From contig JBBQTC010000006.1 in NCBI GenBank assembly GCA_038234785.1, positions 24,206-88,205 on the forward strand: 64,000 bases of DNA, written 5' to 3'. Shown here in pieces: positions 24,115-33,085 of the stretch; position 1 is the stretch's first letter, and each line of letters starts with the position of its first letter. Source of the DNA: UBA668 sp038234785. Its GTDB lineage: Bacteria > Actinomycetota > Acidimicrobiia > Acidimicrobiales > Ilumatobacteraceae. A model generated the notes under the pieces. The model was given only the letters and a program-made list of their open reading frames with translations, ran no database searches and was not told the origin of the DNA. The position numbers were made by a program, and so were the translations under genes.

Positions 24115-24906
24115 ATGACCTCCGTGTGGGCCCGACTCGGCGCCTTCCTGGTGGTGCTGCTCGGCACGTTCGGCACCGCCTACAGCCTGGGCGAGAAGCT
24201 GCCCGGGCACAGCCACGCGGGCCACGCCCACACGCACGGCGCGGCGATGCTGATGCCACCCGGCTACGAATCCGGCGGCTACCAGCTCGTCACCGACGGC
24301 ATCAGCGGCGGCGGAGGCTCGCCGCGAACCGCCACGTTCCACCTCTCCACCGCGGGTGCCAACGTCACCTCGTTCGACGAAGTGCACGGCGCACTGCTCC
24401 ACACGGTGGTCATCCGTCCCGACCTCAGCGGCTTCCAGCACGTGCATCCGGTGATCGCCGCCGACGGCACGTGGGATGTCACCGTCGACGAGCCCGGAGC
24501 ATGGCATGTGGTCTTCGAGGCGACTCCCACCGGCGCCAGCATGCCGGTGGTCGTCAGCGCGAACCTCGACGACGAAGTCCCGGTCGACACCATCGCGCTG
24601 CCGGACCCGGCCGACGACGTCACCGTGAACGGACTCCACGTCACCCGTGCGGGCCTGACGTTCACCGCGACGATGCCCGACGGCTCGCCCGTCGACGGCC
24701 TCGAGCCCTACCTGGGCCAGGCCGCACACCTCGTCGCGATCCGCCAAGGCGATCTCGCCTACGTCCACCTTCATCCGATGACCTCGCCGTCGGGCACCTT
24801 CGCCTTCGGGACGACGCTGCCGCAAGCGGGCACGTATCGAGTGTTCCTCCAATTCGGGTACCGCGGCGACGTGGTCACCGTCCCATTCACGGTGGTGCAG
24901 ACATGA
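24115..24906 (+). CDS. Membrane-anchored His-rich exported protein of the copper operon
   Basis: This 263-residue protein starts 1 bp after the copZ stop. Residues 7-26 form a TM anchor or uncleaved signal. A His cluster (H32, H34, H37, H39, H41) follows, then two similar beta modules with VVIRPDLSGFQHVHPVIAAD and HLVAIRQGDLAYVHLHPM. The repeated H-V-H-P / H-L-H-P motif next to csoR, copZ and copA suggests extracytoplasmic copper binding. I do not recognise a named family. Its stop overlaps the copA start (ATGA). Confidence 0.8.
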   Translation: MTSVWARLGAFLVVLLGTFGTAYSLGEKLPGHSHAGHAHTHGAAMLMPPGYESGGYQLVTDGISGGGGSPRTATFHLSTAGANVTSFDEVHGALLHTVVIRPDLSGFQHVHPVIAADGTWDVTVDEPGAWHVVFEATPTGASMPVVVSANLDDEVPVDTIALPDPADDVTVNGLHVTRAGLTFTATMPDGSPVDGLEPYLGQAAHLVAIRQGDLAYVHLHPMTSPSGTFAFGTTLPQAGTYRVFLQFGYRGDVVTVPFTVVQT

Positions 24907-27110
24907 GCACGGAACTGACCGCACCGGTCGAACAGGTCGACCTCGAGCTCACCGGCATGACGTGCGCGGCGTGCGCCAACCGCATCGAGAAGAAGCTCAA
25001 CAAGCTCGACGGTGTCACCGCCACGGTGAACTACGCGACCGAGAAGGCGAACATCACCTATGCCGCCGGACGGACGAGCACGGATCAACTGGTCGAAGCC
25101 GTCGAGTCCATCGGCTACGGCGCATCGCTGCCGTCCCAACTCGACGACGGCGCGCCCGATCCCGCCGACGCCCGCATCGCCGACCTCCGTCACCGACTCG
25201 TGCTGGCGATCGCGCTCGGTTCCCCCGTGATGCTCATGTCGATGGTTCCCGCGCTGCAGTTCCGGGGCTGGCAATGGCTGGCGCTGGTGCTGGCCACTCC
25301 GGTGGCCGCATGGTCGGCGCTGCCGTTCCACCGGGTCGCGTGGCGCAATGCCACCCAGGCCGAGGCGAACATGGACACGCTGGTGTCGCTCGGTGTCATC
25401 GCCAGTTACGGGTGGAGCCTGTACGCACTGCTCGCCACTCCCGCAGGCGACCTCGGCATGAAGATGCAGATGTCGCTGGTGCCCGCCCGCGGCGACAGCC
25501 ACCACCTCTACTTCGAGGTCGCCAGCACCACGGTCGCACTGATCCTCGCCGGCCGCTACTTCGAGGTGCGCGCCAAACGGCGCGCCGGCGGCGCGCTCAA
25601 GGCGCTGCTCGCCCTCGGTGCCGACACGGCGAACGTGCTCCAGGCCGACGGCAGCGAGATCAACCGGCCCGTCAGCGCCCTGCGCGTCGGCGACCGCTTC
25701 GTGGTGCGACCCGGCGATCGCGTGGCCACCGACGGCGAGGTGGAGGAGGGCACATCGGCCATCGACATGTCGCTCGTCACCGGCGAGAGCGTGCCGGTGG
25801 AGGTCGGGCCGGGAAGCCCGGTCACCGGCGCCACCATCAACGCCAACGGGCGGCTCGTCGTGCGCGCCACTCGCGTCGGCGCCGACACCGCCCTCGCCCA
25901 GATGGCTCGCCTCGTCGAGGCCGCGCAGACCGGGAAGGCCCCCGTCCAGCGACTGGCCGATCGCATCGCCGGCGTGTTCGTGCCGATCGTGATCATCCTC
26001 TCCTCGGCGACGCTCGGCTTCTGGTTCGCCCGCACCAACAGCCTCACCGAGGCGATGGGCCCGGCGGTCGCCGTCCTGATCATCGCCTGCCCGTGCGCAC
26101 TCGGCTTGGCCACCCCCACCGCGCTGCTCGTGGGCACCGGACGAGGCGCGCAACTCGGCATCCTCATCAAGGGCCCGGAGATCCTGGAGAACACCCATCG
26201 CGTCGACACGATCGTGCTCGACAAGACCGGCACCGTCACCACCGGCCAGATGTCCGTCGTCGCCGTTCACCCACTCGATGGTGAGACCGACGACGACCTC
26301 CTGCGCCTTGCGGCCGCAGTGGAGCGCGCCAGCGAGCACCCCATCGCCAAGGCGATCGTGCGGGCGGCCGACGAGCGGACGCTCGACGCGGTACCCGCTG
26401 TCGACTTCAGCGCCCAGGCCGGCGTCGGTGCCACGGCGACCGTCGCCGGACAGCAGGTCCGCGTCGGTCGAGCCGATCCTGCCGACGTGCCCACCGAGAG
26501 CGCAGCACGCACGGTCGTTGCCGTGTGGGTCGACGATCGGCTGCGGGGCACGATCGCCGTCGCCGACACCGTGAAGCCCACCAGCCGCGCGGCCATCGAA
26601 CGCCTCCGCGGCCTCGGCCTGCGCCCGATGCTGCTCACCGGCGACAACGAGGCCACCGCGCGAGCAGTGGCCGACGAGGTCGGGATCGATGCTGCCGACG
26701 TCATGGCCGGCGTGCTGCCGGACCAGAAGGTCGCCGAGGTCCAGCGCCTGCAGGCGAGCGGTCGGGTGGTGGCGATGGTCGGCGACGGAGTCAACGATGC
26801 CGCCGCACTGGCCCAGGCCGACCTGGGCATCGCGATGGGCTCGGGCACCGACGTGGCCATCGAGGCCAGCGACCTCACCCTGGTGCGAGCCGATCTCGCC
26901 AGCGCGGCCGACGCCATCCAGCTCAGCCGCCGCACGCTCGGCGTCATCAAGGGCAACCTGTTCTGGGCATTCGCCTACAACGTGGCCGCGATCCCGCTCG
27001 CCATGTCCTGGCTCCTGTCACCCGTGGTCGCCAGCGCGGCGATGGCGTTCAGCAGCGTGTTCGTGGTGAGCAACAGCCTGCGTCTGCGCCGCTTCCGACC
27101 CGGCGTCTGA
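24903..27110 (+). CDS. copA: Cu(I)-exporting P1B-type ATPase
   Basis: This 735-residue pump has one N-terminal HMA domain with C21-A-A-C24 and eight TM helices including the metal-binding C396-P-C398. It has the actuator TGES, the phosphorylated D440 in DKTGT, the SEHPIAKAI loop, and GDGVNDAAAL. A C-terminal YN (AFAYNVAAIPLA) and MAFSS as in Cu+ ATPases are present. It exports Cu(I) across the membrane with copper delivered by CopZ. Start ATG overlaps the previous stop. Confidence 0.96.
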   Translation: MSTELTAPVEQVDLELTGMTCAACANRIEKKLNKLDGVTATVNYATEKANITYAAGRTSTDQLVEAVESIGYGASLPSQLDDGAPDPADARIADLRHRLVLAIALGSPVMLMSMVPALQFRGWQWLALVLATPVAAWSALPFHRVAWRNATQAEANMDTLVSLGVIASYGWSLYALLATPAGDLGMKMQMSLVPARGDSHHLYFEVASTTVALILAGRYFEVRAKRRAGGALKALLALGADTANVLQADGSEINRPVSALRVGDRFVVRPGDRVATDGEVEEGTSAIDMSLVTGESVPVEVGPGSPVTGATINANGRLVVRATRVGADTALAQMARLVEAAQTGKAPVQRLADRIAGVFVPIVIILSSATLGFWFARTNSLTEAMGPAVAVLIIACPCALGLATPTALLVGTGRGAQLGILIKGPEILENTHRVDTIVLDKTGTVTTGQMSVVAVHPLDGETDDDLLRLAAAVERASEHPIAKAIVRAADERTLDAVPAVDFSAQAGVGATATVAGQQVRVGRADPADVPTESAARTVVAVWVDDRLRGTIAVADTVKPTSRAAIERLRGLGLRPMLLTGDNEATARAVADEVGIDAADVMAGVLPDQKVAEVQRLQASGRVVAMVGDGVNDAAALAQADLGIAMGSGTDVAIEASDLTLVRADLASAADAIQLSRRTLGVIKGNLFWAFAYNVAAIPLAMSWLLSPVVASAAMAFSSVFVVSNSLRLRRFRPGV

Positions 27111-27179
27111 ACGACGTCACGCCACGAGGGATCGAACGCCACCCTGGCGTGCCGCCGTCGGCTGTGGTAGTTGAGCAGG

Positions 27180-27704
27180 ATGGCTGACGCAGCGAACGCG
27201 GTCTCCGTACTCTTCGTGTGCCTCGGCAACCATTGCCGCTCGCCTGCCGCGCACGCGGTTGCCGACTCGATGCTGGCCGGGCGGGCATTCGCCCGGTTCG
27301 ACTCCGCAGGGACGAGCACCGCGCACATCGGGCACGGCCCCCACGCGATGAGCGCGGCCGAAGGCGCCCATCGCGGCTACCGCGTCGATCATCGCAGTCG
27401 CCAGATCCACCCCGACGACTTCGAGCGCTTCGACCTCATCATCGCCATGGACCGCGACAACGTGGAGGACCTCGAACGGCTTCGAGGCGGCGTCGATGTG
27501 CGCACCGGCCCGTACCGCGAGGTCGAGCCCGTGCAGGTCCAACTGCTGCGCCGGTGGGATCCGTACGGCATGCCCGGCGACGAGGAACTGGCCGACCCGT
27601 GGGGCAAACGGCCCGATGCGTATCGAGCGATGTACGACGTGCTCGAACGAACCGTGCCGGCCCTCCTGCAGCACCTGGAGTGGCTGCACCGCGAGGGCGG
27701 CTGA
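27180..27704 (+). CDS. Low-molecular-weight protein tyrosine phosphatase family
   Basis: This 174-residue protein has the P-loop C14-L-G-N-H-C-R20-S near its N-terminus and a DPWGKRPDAYR segment where the general-acid loop is expected. The second cysteine inside the P-loop (C19) is less usual and could form a disulfide with C14. Arsenate reductases share the fold, so phosphatase action is likely but not certain. It follows copA after 69 bp. Confidence 0.85.
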   Translation: MADAANAVSVLFVCLGNHCRSPAAHAVADSMLAGRAFARFDSAGTSTAHIGHGPHAMSAAEGAHRGYRVDHRSRQIHPDDFERFDLIIAMDRDNVEDLERLRGGVDVRTGPYREVEPVQVQLLRRWDPYGMPGDEELADPWGKRPDAYRAMYDVLERTVPALLQHLEWLHREGG

Positions 27705-27728
27705 CGTTCACGCGGCTGACGTTCACGC
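27699..27728 (+). repeat. 15-bp tandem duplication at a convergent junction
   Basis: GGCTGACGTTCACGC occurs twice in direct tandem and begins a third time. Each copy contains TGA on the plus strand and its minus-strand equivalent. The first copy supplies the phosphatase stop and the second supplies the stop of the convergent regulator. Confidence 0.8.
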
Positions 27729-28526
27729 GGCGAGGTCGGCGCGCGCCGCCTCGCGGAGTCGGCGAACCATCGAGTCCCGATGCGTCGTCACCGACCGCAG
27801 ACTCACCTTCAACGCGGCGGCGACCTCTGCCATCGACAGTCCGTGGACCAGCAGTTGCACCATCGCCAGATCGCGTTCGGGCAGCGACCTGGCTCTCGCC
27901 AGGGCGACCAGGTCGGCGAGCTCCTGCAACGGGTCGACGGACGATTCGGTGGGCGCCGGCAGGTCGAGCAGGGCCGGCTCCGTCGGTTCTTGCACGCCTC
28001 GGCGGCGAGACGGTCGCACGAACGCCTGGTACTCGGCATCGCGCAGCAGGCGGGCAGCAAGGTGCGTGCCGCGAGCCTCGACCGGGAACGTCCGGATCAC
28101 CGACCACGCCGCCGACACCAGTTCGTCAAGCGCCTCCGGCGAGCCGTCGGGCCGATGTGCCCAGCGACGGGCCCTCGACGTGAGCCCGGGAAGGAGGCGC
28201 TGCAGTGTCACCCTCGCTGCGAGCTCGTCGGTTCGGGCGGCGATCAGCAGTTGGGCCAACACGGCGTCACCATCGCAGCCCGCCGAGCCGTCCGCATCGG
28301 CGGCGCCGGTCTCGGCGGCGGCGATCCTCGCCTCGCGGCTCGCCCAGAAGCCGGTGGCGGCGACGATGTCGTCGAGGTCCGCGAACTCGATGCCCAACCC
28401 CCATCCTCGTGCTCGGCGGACGACCGCCGGACGGTGGGCGAGCACCTGCCACTCACGATGCAGGCGAGCGAGCAGGGTTCGTGCGGGTGGGCTGGACGGG
28501 TAGCGGCGAGCTGTGCGCGATGTCAT
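27723..28526 (-). CDS. HTH regulator with sigma-70 region 4/LuxR-like C-terminus
   Basis: This 267-residue protein has a helical N-terminal two-thirds without a family I can name. The C-terminal helix-turn-helix (about 215-260) reads LPERDLAMVQLLVHGLSMAE, then VAAALKVSLRSVTTHRDSM. That pattern fits sigma region 4 or LuxR/GerE domains. It is divergent from the FHA-EccC ATPase gene (133 bp apart), so it may control that gene. Start at ATG 28526; an earlier ATG at 28553 is possible. Confidence 0.7.
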   Translation of the reverse strand: MTSRTARRYPSSPPARTLLARLHREWQVLAHRPAVVRRARGWGLGIEFADLDDIVAATGFWASREARIAAAETGAADADGSAGCDGDAVLAQLLIAARTDELAARVTLQRLLPGLTSRARRWAHRPDGSPEALDELVSAAWSVIRTFPVEARGTHLAARLLRDAEYQAFVRPSRRRGVQEPTEPALLDLPAPTESSVDPLQELADLVALARARSLPERDLAMVQLLVHGLSMAEVAAALKVSLRSVTTHRDSMVRRLREAARADLAA

Positions 28527-28659
28527 GCCGGGATGATCCGAGCGAACCCTCATCGCGGGTCTCACCCGAGGTCTCATCGCGCCGCTCACCTGGGAAAACT
28601 TCGGCTCCACGGTCGAAAGTTCTGCCGATCCCAATGAGCCGACGCTCTCAGTGTGAGCG

Positions 28660-31600
28660 ATGGAACAGATCTCGCCCGCCCCTCCACAACCCGTGCAGCC
28701 CTCGCCGACCGCGGTACCCGAGTGGCAGTGCACGTGGCGTTCGGGCCCCGACGCGGGCGGCACGCATCCGCTGCCCGTCGGACGGCACCTCGTCGGGCGG
28801 GCCGTCACCACCGACGTGCGCTGCGACGACCGATTGCTGGAGCCGCATCACCTGATCGTCGAAGTGGGCGATGACGGCGTCGTCGTCATCACGCAGCTGA
28901 CCGGACGGGCTCCGGTACGGGTGAACGGCGTCGCCATCGATGAAATCACCAGGATCGGTGACGGCGACAGCATCGAGATCGGCTCGAGCGTCCTCCAACT
29001 CCACCGCCGGGCATCATCGGCGGGCGCCGCGGTCGTCCACGACGGCTCGCTGATTCGTAGCCCGCGGGCACGTTCGGCGTGGACACCCGCCGACCTGACA
29101 CCCCCGGCGGCCCGATCACCACAGACGGATCGGCCCGGAGGTCTGGTGCCGGCGATGCTCGGCCTCGGCGGCGCCGGGCTCATCGCCCTCGTCCTGCGCC
29201 AGCCCATGTTCCTGCTGTTCGGCGCGCTCGGAGGACTCGTCGCGGTCGGGAGTTGGAGCACACAGTGGCTGGCCTCGCGACGACGCGCCAAGCGGGACCG
29301 CGAGACGTCGATCGCGGAGCATTCCGCCTACGCGGCCGCACTCTGCGCCGACCGGTCGGCGTTCGAGCATCACCACCGCCACCGAGTGCCGACGCTCACC
29401 TCCGCCCGCCACGACATCTGCGCGCCCACCACGGCGTTGTGGGCACGCCGAGGGAACCATCCCGACGCGTTCGTGGTGTCGGTGGGCATCGGCGATCAGC
29501 CATGGCGTCTGGCACCGCCGCGCCACGCGTACGACACGGCGGAGCTCACCATGGTCGGCGACCTGCCCGTCCCCGTCGACCTCGGGGCCGGCGCTCGTCT
29601 CGCCGTCAACGGCCCGGCCGCGATGGCGACGGTCCGATCGCTCGTCGTACAGCTCGCCGCATCGTGTGGACCGGCCGACCTTCGGATCGTGATCGTCACC
29701 GACGACCCGCGATCGTGGGACTCCCTGCGACCGCTGCCGCATCTCGCGCTGCCCGACGGCTCCCCGGCCGTGGTCGGCGAACACGAGGTGGCCGACACGT
29801 TGGAGCAGCTGGCGACCGCAGTTCCGGCACACCTGGTCGTGGTGACCGACAGCCACCGCGCGCTCGCCACCCGCACCGGACCGCTCCGGCGGGCACTCGG
29901 GGGCGAGCCCAGTGACGGGAGGGATTGCGGATTGATTGCGGCACTGCCGACGGACGCCGGCGTCCCGCACCTGTGCACGGGTGTGCTCACCACCGGCCGC
30001 GGCCCGATCGGGAGGTGGGTCGAGGACACCACCACCACCCTGCTGCCGGTCCCGGTGCGGGTGGTCGGGCTCGGTGAACGATCGGCAGCCCAGTGCGCGG
30101 TAGCGCTCCGCGACCTCACCGATCCGGAGGATCCGCTGACCAGCTCCGGCCGCATTCCACGCGCCGTCACGTTGGGTTCGCTGCTCGACCCCTCGGGCAA
30201 GGTGCCCGGACCTGATGCGATCGCTGCGGTCTGGGAGCAGGTTGGCGTGGACCCGACGCCGAACACTCCGTTCGGGATGGCCGCCGACGGCATCGTCGAC
30301 CTCGACCTGTGTCGCGACGGTCCTCACGGGCTCATCGCCGGCACGACCGGATCGGGCAAGAGTGAGCTCTTGCGGACACTGGTCGCCGGGATGGCGGCGC
30401 GGACGGACCCTGCGCACCTCACGTTCGTGCTCGTCGACTACAAGGGTGGTGCGACGTTCGACGCGTGCAGCGAGCTGCCGCACGTCGTGGGAGTCGTCAC
30501 CGACCTCGACGACCACCTCGCCGATCGGGCACTGCGCAGTCTGCACGCGGAACTCCGCCGCCGCGAAGCGATCCTGCGTGAGCACGGCGCGTCCGACCTC
30601 AGCGCATTGCGGGCGATCGCGCCGAGCGTCCTCATGCCTCGTCTGGTGGTCGTCATCGACGAGTTCGCCGCACTCGTGGCCGAGCAGCCGGCGTTCCTGC
30701 ATGCGCTCGTCGGCATCGCCCAACGTGGCCGCAGTCTCGGCGTGCACCTCCTCCTCGCGACGCAGCGGCCAAACGGCGTCATCAGCGACGACATCCGGGC
30801 CAACACCAACCTTCGGCTCGCGCTACGACTCCACGACGTCGCCGACGCGATCGACGTGGTCGGTGACCGGGGCCCGGCGCAGCTGCCGCGGGGACTCCCG
30901 GGACGAGCGGTGCTCCGCCTCGGAGCGGACGAACACCTCACGTTCCAGACGGCGCACTGCACCGCGACCGAGGACGGAAAGGGCTCCGAGCTGAGTCAGC
31001 TGGTTCGAGCGGTTCGAGAGGCGGCGTTGTTGTCGGGTTCACCGACGCCACCGCCGCCCTGGCTCCCACCACTCACGAACCGACTCACACCGGAGGAGCT
31101 CCCGGCGGGTGCACTCGGGTGGTGTGACGACCCGGACCGGCAGCGGTTCGTGCCGCTCAAATGGGACCCGGAGGACGGTTGGATGATCGTGGCGGGCAGC
31201 GCCGGAGCGGGCGTCGGGGCAAACCTGCAGACCCTGGCGCTCCACGCGCTGACCTTGCCCGACGTCCACGTGTACGTGCTGCACGCCAGGAGCGCCGAGC
31301 GCTTCGCAGGGATCGCCGATCACCCACGCGGCGAGGTGGTCCACCTGCACGAGCGTGAGCGGGTGGTTCGCCTCCTCCATCTGCTGGGCGACCGCGGCCC
31401 CGCCCAGGACGCGCCGATCGTGTTCGTGGTCGACCACCTCGACACGATCCGTCGTGCCCTCGACGGGATCGACACCGCGGGGGAGCACGAGACGCTCGAC
31501 GACCTGCTGACGGACGCGACCCGAATTGGTCTCACCGTGGTCGCCGGGGTCGAGCAGCCGAGCGCGCTGCCGGCCGCATTTCTCTCCCGATGCCCGAACC

Positions 31601-32565
31601 GGTGGGTGATGCACCTGCACGATCCGCACGACGGGGGAGCGCTCGGGGTCGCGGCCGTCGCCGTGCCGCCCCCGGTTCCCGGCCGCATCCGCGTGGCCGC
31701 GACCGCGCTCACCGGGCAGATCGTCGAACCCCGCCTCCGACCATCCGATCATCACGGCGAGTGCACCGAAAGGCGAACGCTGCCGCGCATCGATGTCCTG
31801 CCGGCATCCGCAATACTCCCATCCGACATTCGGGGGTTCCACCGCGCGGCGACCACGCACGTTCCGCTCGGCATCGACTTCACCACCGGGACACCGTTCG
31901 TCCTCGAGGTGGCCGACGGAGATCACGTCCTGGTGCTCGGCGGAGCCCGCACCGGACGAAGCACGACCCTGGCCCGATTCACCGAGGCGTGGCGCGACGC
32001 GCACCCGCTCGGCAGGATCATCGCCTTCCTTCCTCGTCGCTCACCGCTCGATCGGCACCACGCCCACGTGATCCACCGCGGAAACCTCGACGACGACTGG
32101 CGGCGATCACTGGCAGCTGTCGCCGACGTGCCCACGCTGTTGGTGGTCGACGACGCGGAGCTGGTGGACGACCCCGGTGGTGCGCTCGCCGCATTCGCCG
32201 GGTCCGCAGATCCACATCGGACCGTGGTCGCGGCAGCTCACCCGGACGCGCTCCGCCAGACGTACGGCCACTGGACCGCGGTGCTGCGGCGGAGTCGCCT
32301 CGGCGTGATCAGCACCGGCGGTGCCGACACCGACGGTGATCTGCTCGGCATCGTGCTGCCACGACGGACGCCCATCGCTCCCCGGCCCGGGTTGGTCTGG
32401 ATCGCCGACAACGGGACGCGGCACCTCGTCCAGATCGCCGGTGCGTCGAGCTCGATCAGTCCCGGGGCAGATTGCGCATCGCCCACACCGCCGCCTGGGT
32501 GCGATCACTCACTCCGAGCCGTTGGAACAGGCGCCCACAGTGTGCCTTCACGGTTCGCTCGCTGA
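28660..32565 (+). CDS. FHA-domain EccC/FtsK-SpoIIIE type VII secretion ATPase
   Basis: This 1301-residue protein has an FHA domain (about 24-115, with GRHLVGR and VRVNG), two TM helices (about 165-210) and three tandem FtsK/SpoIIIE ATPase modules. Module 1 keeps Walker A G561-T-T-G-S-G-K567-S, Walker B LVVVIDEF and RGRSLGVHLLLATQRP. Module 2 reads GSAGAGVG with V852 for the lysine, and module 3 reads GGARTGRST with R1100 for it. EccC/EssC proteins drive WXG100 export. Here an FHA domain is fused on and no other ESX core gene is near. The last 110 bp are antisense to the response regulator. Confidence 0.88.
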   Translation: MEQISPAPPQPVQPSPTAVPEWQCTWRSGPDAGGTHPLPVGRHLVGRAVTTDVRCDDRLLEPHHLIVEVGDDGVVVITQLTGRAPVRVNGVAIDEITRIGDGDSIEIGSSVLQLHRRASSAGAAVVHDGSLIRSPRARSAWTPADLTPPAARSPQTDRPGGLVPAMLGLGGAGLIALVLRQPMFLLFGALGGLVAVGSWSTQWLASRRRAKRDRETSIAEHSAYAAALCADRSAFEHHHRHRVPTLTSARHDICAPTTALWARRGNHPDAFVVSVGIGDQPWRLAPPRHAYDTAELTMVGDLPVPVDLGAGARLAVNGPAAMATVRSLVVQLAASCGPADLRIVIVTDDPRSWDSLRPLPHLALPDGSPAVVGEHEVADTLEQLATAVPAHLVVVTDSHRALATRTGPLRRALGGEPSDGRDCGLIAALPTDAGVPHLCTGVLTTGRGPIGRWVEDTTTTLLPVPVRVVGLGERSAAQCAVALRDLTDPEDPLTSSGRIPRAVTLGSLLDPSGKVPGPDAIAAVWEQVGVDPTPNTPFGMAADGIVDLDLCRDGPHGLIAGTTGSGKSELLRTLVAGMAARTDPAHLTFVLVDYKGGATFDACSELPHVVGVVTDLDDHLADRALRSLHAELRRREAILREHGASDLSALRAIAPSVLMPRLVVVIDEFAALVAEQPAFLHALVGIAQRGRSLGVHLLLATQRPNGVISDDIRANTNLRLALRLHDVADAIDVVGDRGPAQLPRGLPGRAVLRLGADEHLTFQTAHCTATEDGKGSELSQLVRAVREAALLSGSPTPPPPWLPPLTNRLTPEELPAGALGWCDDPDRQRFVPLKWDPEDGWMIVAGSAGAGVGANLQTLALHALTLPDVHVYVLHARSAERFAGIADHPRGEVVHLHERERVVRLLHLLGDRGPAQDAPIVFVVDHLDTIRRALDGIDTAGEHETLDDLLTDATRIGLTVVAGVEQPSALPAAFLSRCPNRWVMHLHDPHDGGALGVAAVAVPPPVPGRIRVAATALTGQIVEPRLRPSDHHGECTERRTLPRIDVLPASAILPSDIRGFHRAATTHVPLGIDFTTGTPFVLEVADGDHVLVLGGARTGRSTTLARFTEAWRDAHPLGRIIAFLPRRSPLDRHHAHVIHRGNLDDDWRRSLAAVADVPTLLVVDDAELVDDPGGALAAFAGSADPHRTVVAAAHPDALRQTYGHWTAVLRRSRLGVISTGGADTDGDLLGIVLPRRTPIAPRPGLVWIADNGTRHLVQIAGASSSISPGADCASPTPPPGCDHSLRAVGTGAHSVPSRFAR

Positions 32566-33085
32566 TGCCCAGCTCGGTCCCGATCGCAGCGTTGGACTGG
32601 CCGTCGACGATGAGGCTCAGGATCTGCCGCTCCCGCGGCGTCAACCGCACTGCGGCACTCACGCTCATCGTGGCTCCCCCGCGCAGCAGCCCGGCAGCGA
32701 CGGACGGACTGAGTGGGGCCCCACCCTGGACGACGGCGCGGATCCCCGCGACGAGCACTTCGGGTTCGACATCCTTCACCAGATAGCCCGACGCACCGGC
32801 GGCGAGCGCACTCGTCACCTGGGTGGGCTCGTGAAAGGTGGTGAGCACGACGACGTGCGTGTCCGGGCAGCGCTCCTTGACCAGCGACAGCGCCTCCAGA
32901 CCGTCCATCACCGGCATCGACAGGTCCATCAACACGACGTCGGGCCGGAGCTGCTCGGCCATCGCCACCGCTTCCTCGCCGTTCACTGCCGCACCGACGA
33001 CCTCGAGGTCGGGGTACGACGACAGCAGCTGCGACAGGCCGGTGCGGACCATCACGTGGTCGTCGGCGATCAGGATCGAGATCAT
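32456..33085 (-). CDS. NarL/LuxR family response regulator
   Basis: This 209-residue protein has a receiver domain with D8, D9, phospho-acceptor D54 and K104, and a C-terminal LuxR HTH (LTPRERQILSLIVDGQSNAA, then IGTELGISERTVKAHCGRLF). It is phosphorylated by a HisKA_3 kinase and binds DNA as a dimer. Its ATG overlaps the stop of the kinase gene by 4 bp (ATGA), so the two are translated together. Its 3' end overlaps the EccC gene. Confidence 0.94.
   Translation of the reverse strand: MISILIADDHVMVRTGLSQLLSSYPDLEVVGAAVNGEEAVAMAEQLRPDVVLMDLSMPVMDGLEALSLVKERCPDTHVVVLTTFHEPTQVTSALAAGASGYLVKDVEPEVLVAGIRAVVQGGAPLSPSVAAGLLRGGATMSVSAAVRLTPRERQILSLIVDGQSNAAIGTELGISERTVKAHCGRLFQRLGVSDRTQAAVWAMRNLPRD

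Noticed and set aside
27111..27179. Intrinsic terminator after copA
   Set aside because: CACGCCA and TGGCGTG are complementary but separated by about 20 nt and followed by no T-run.
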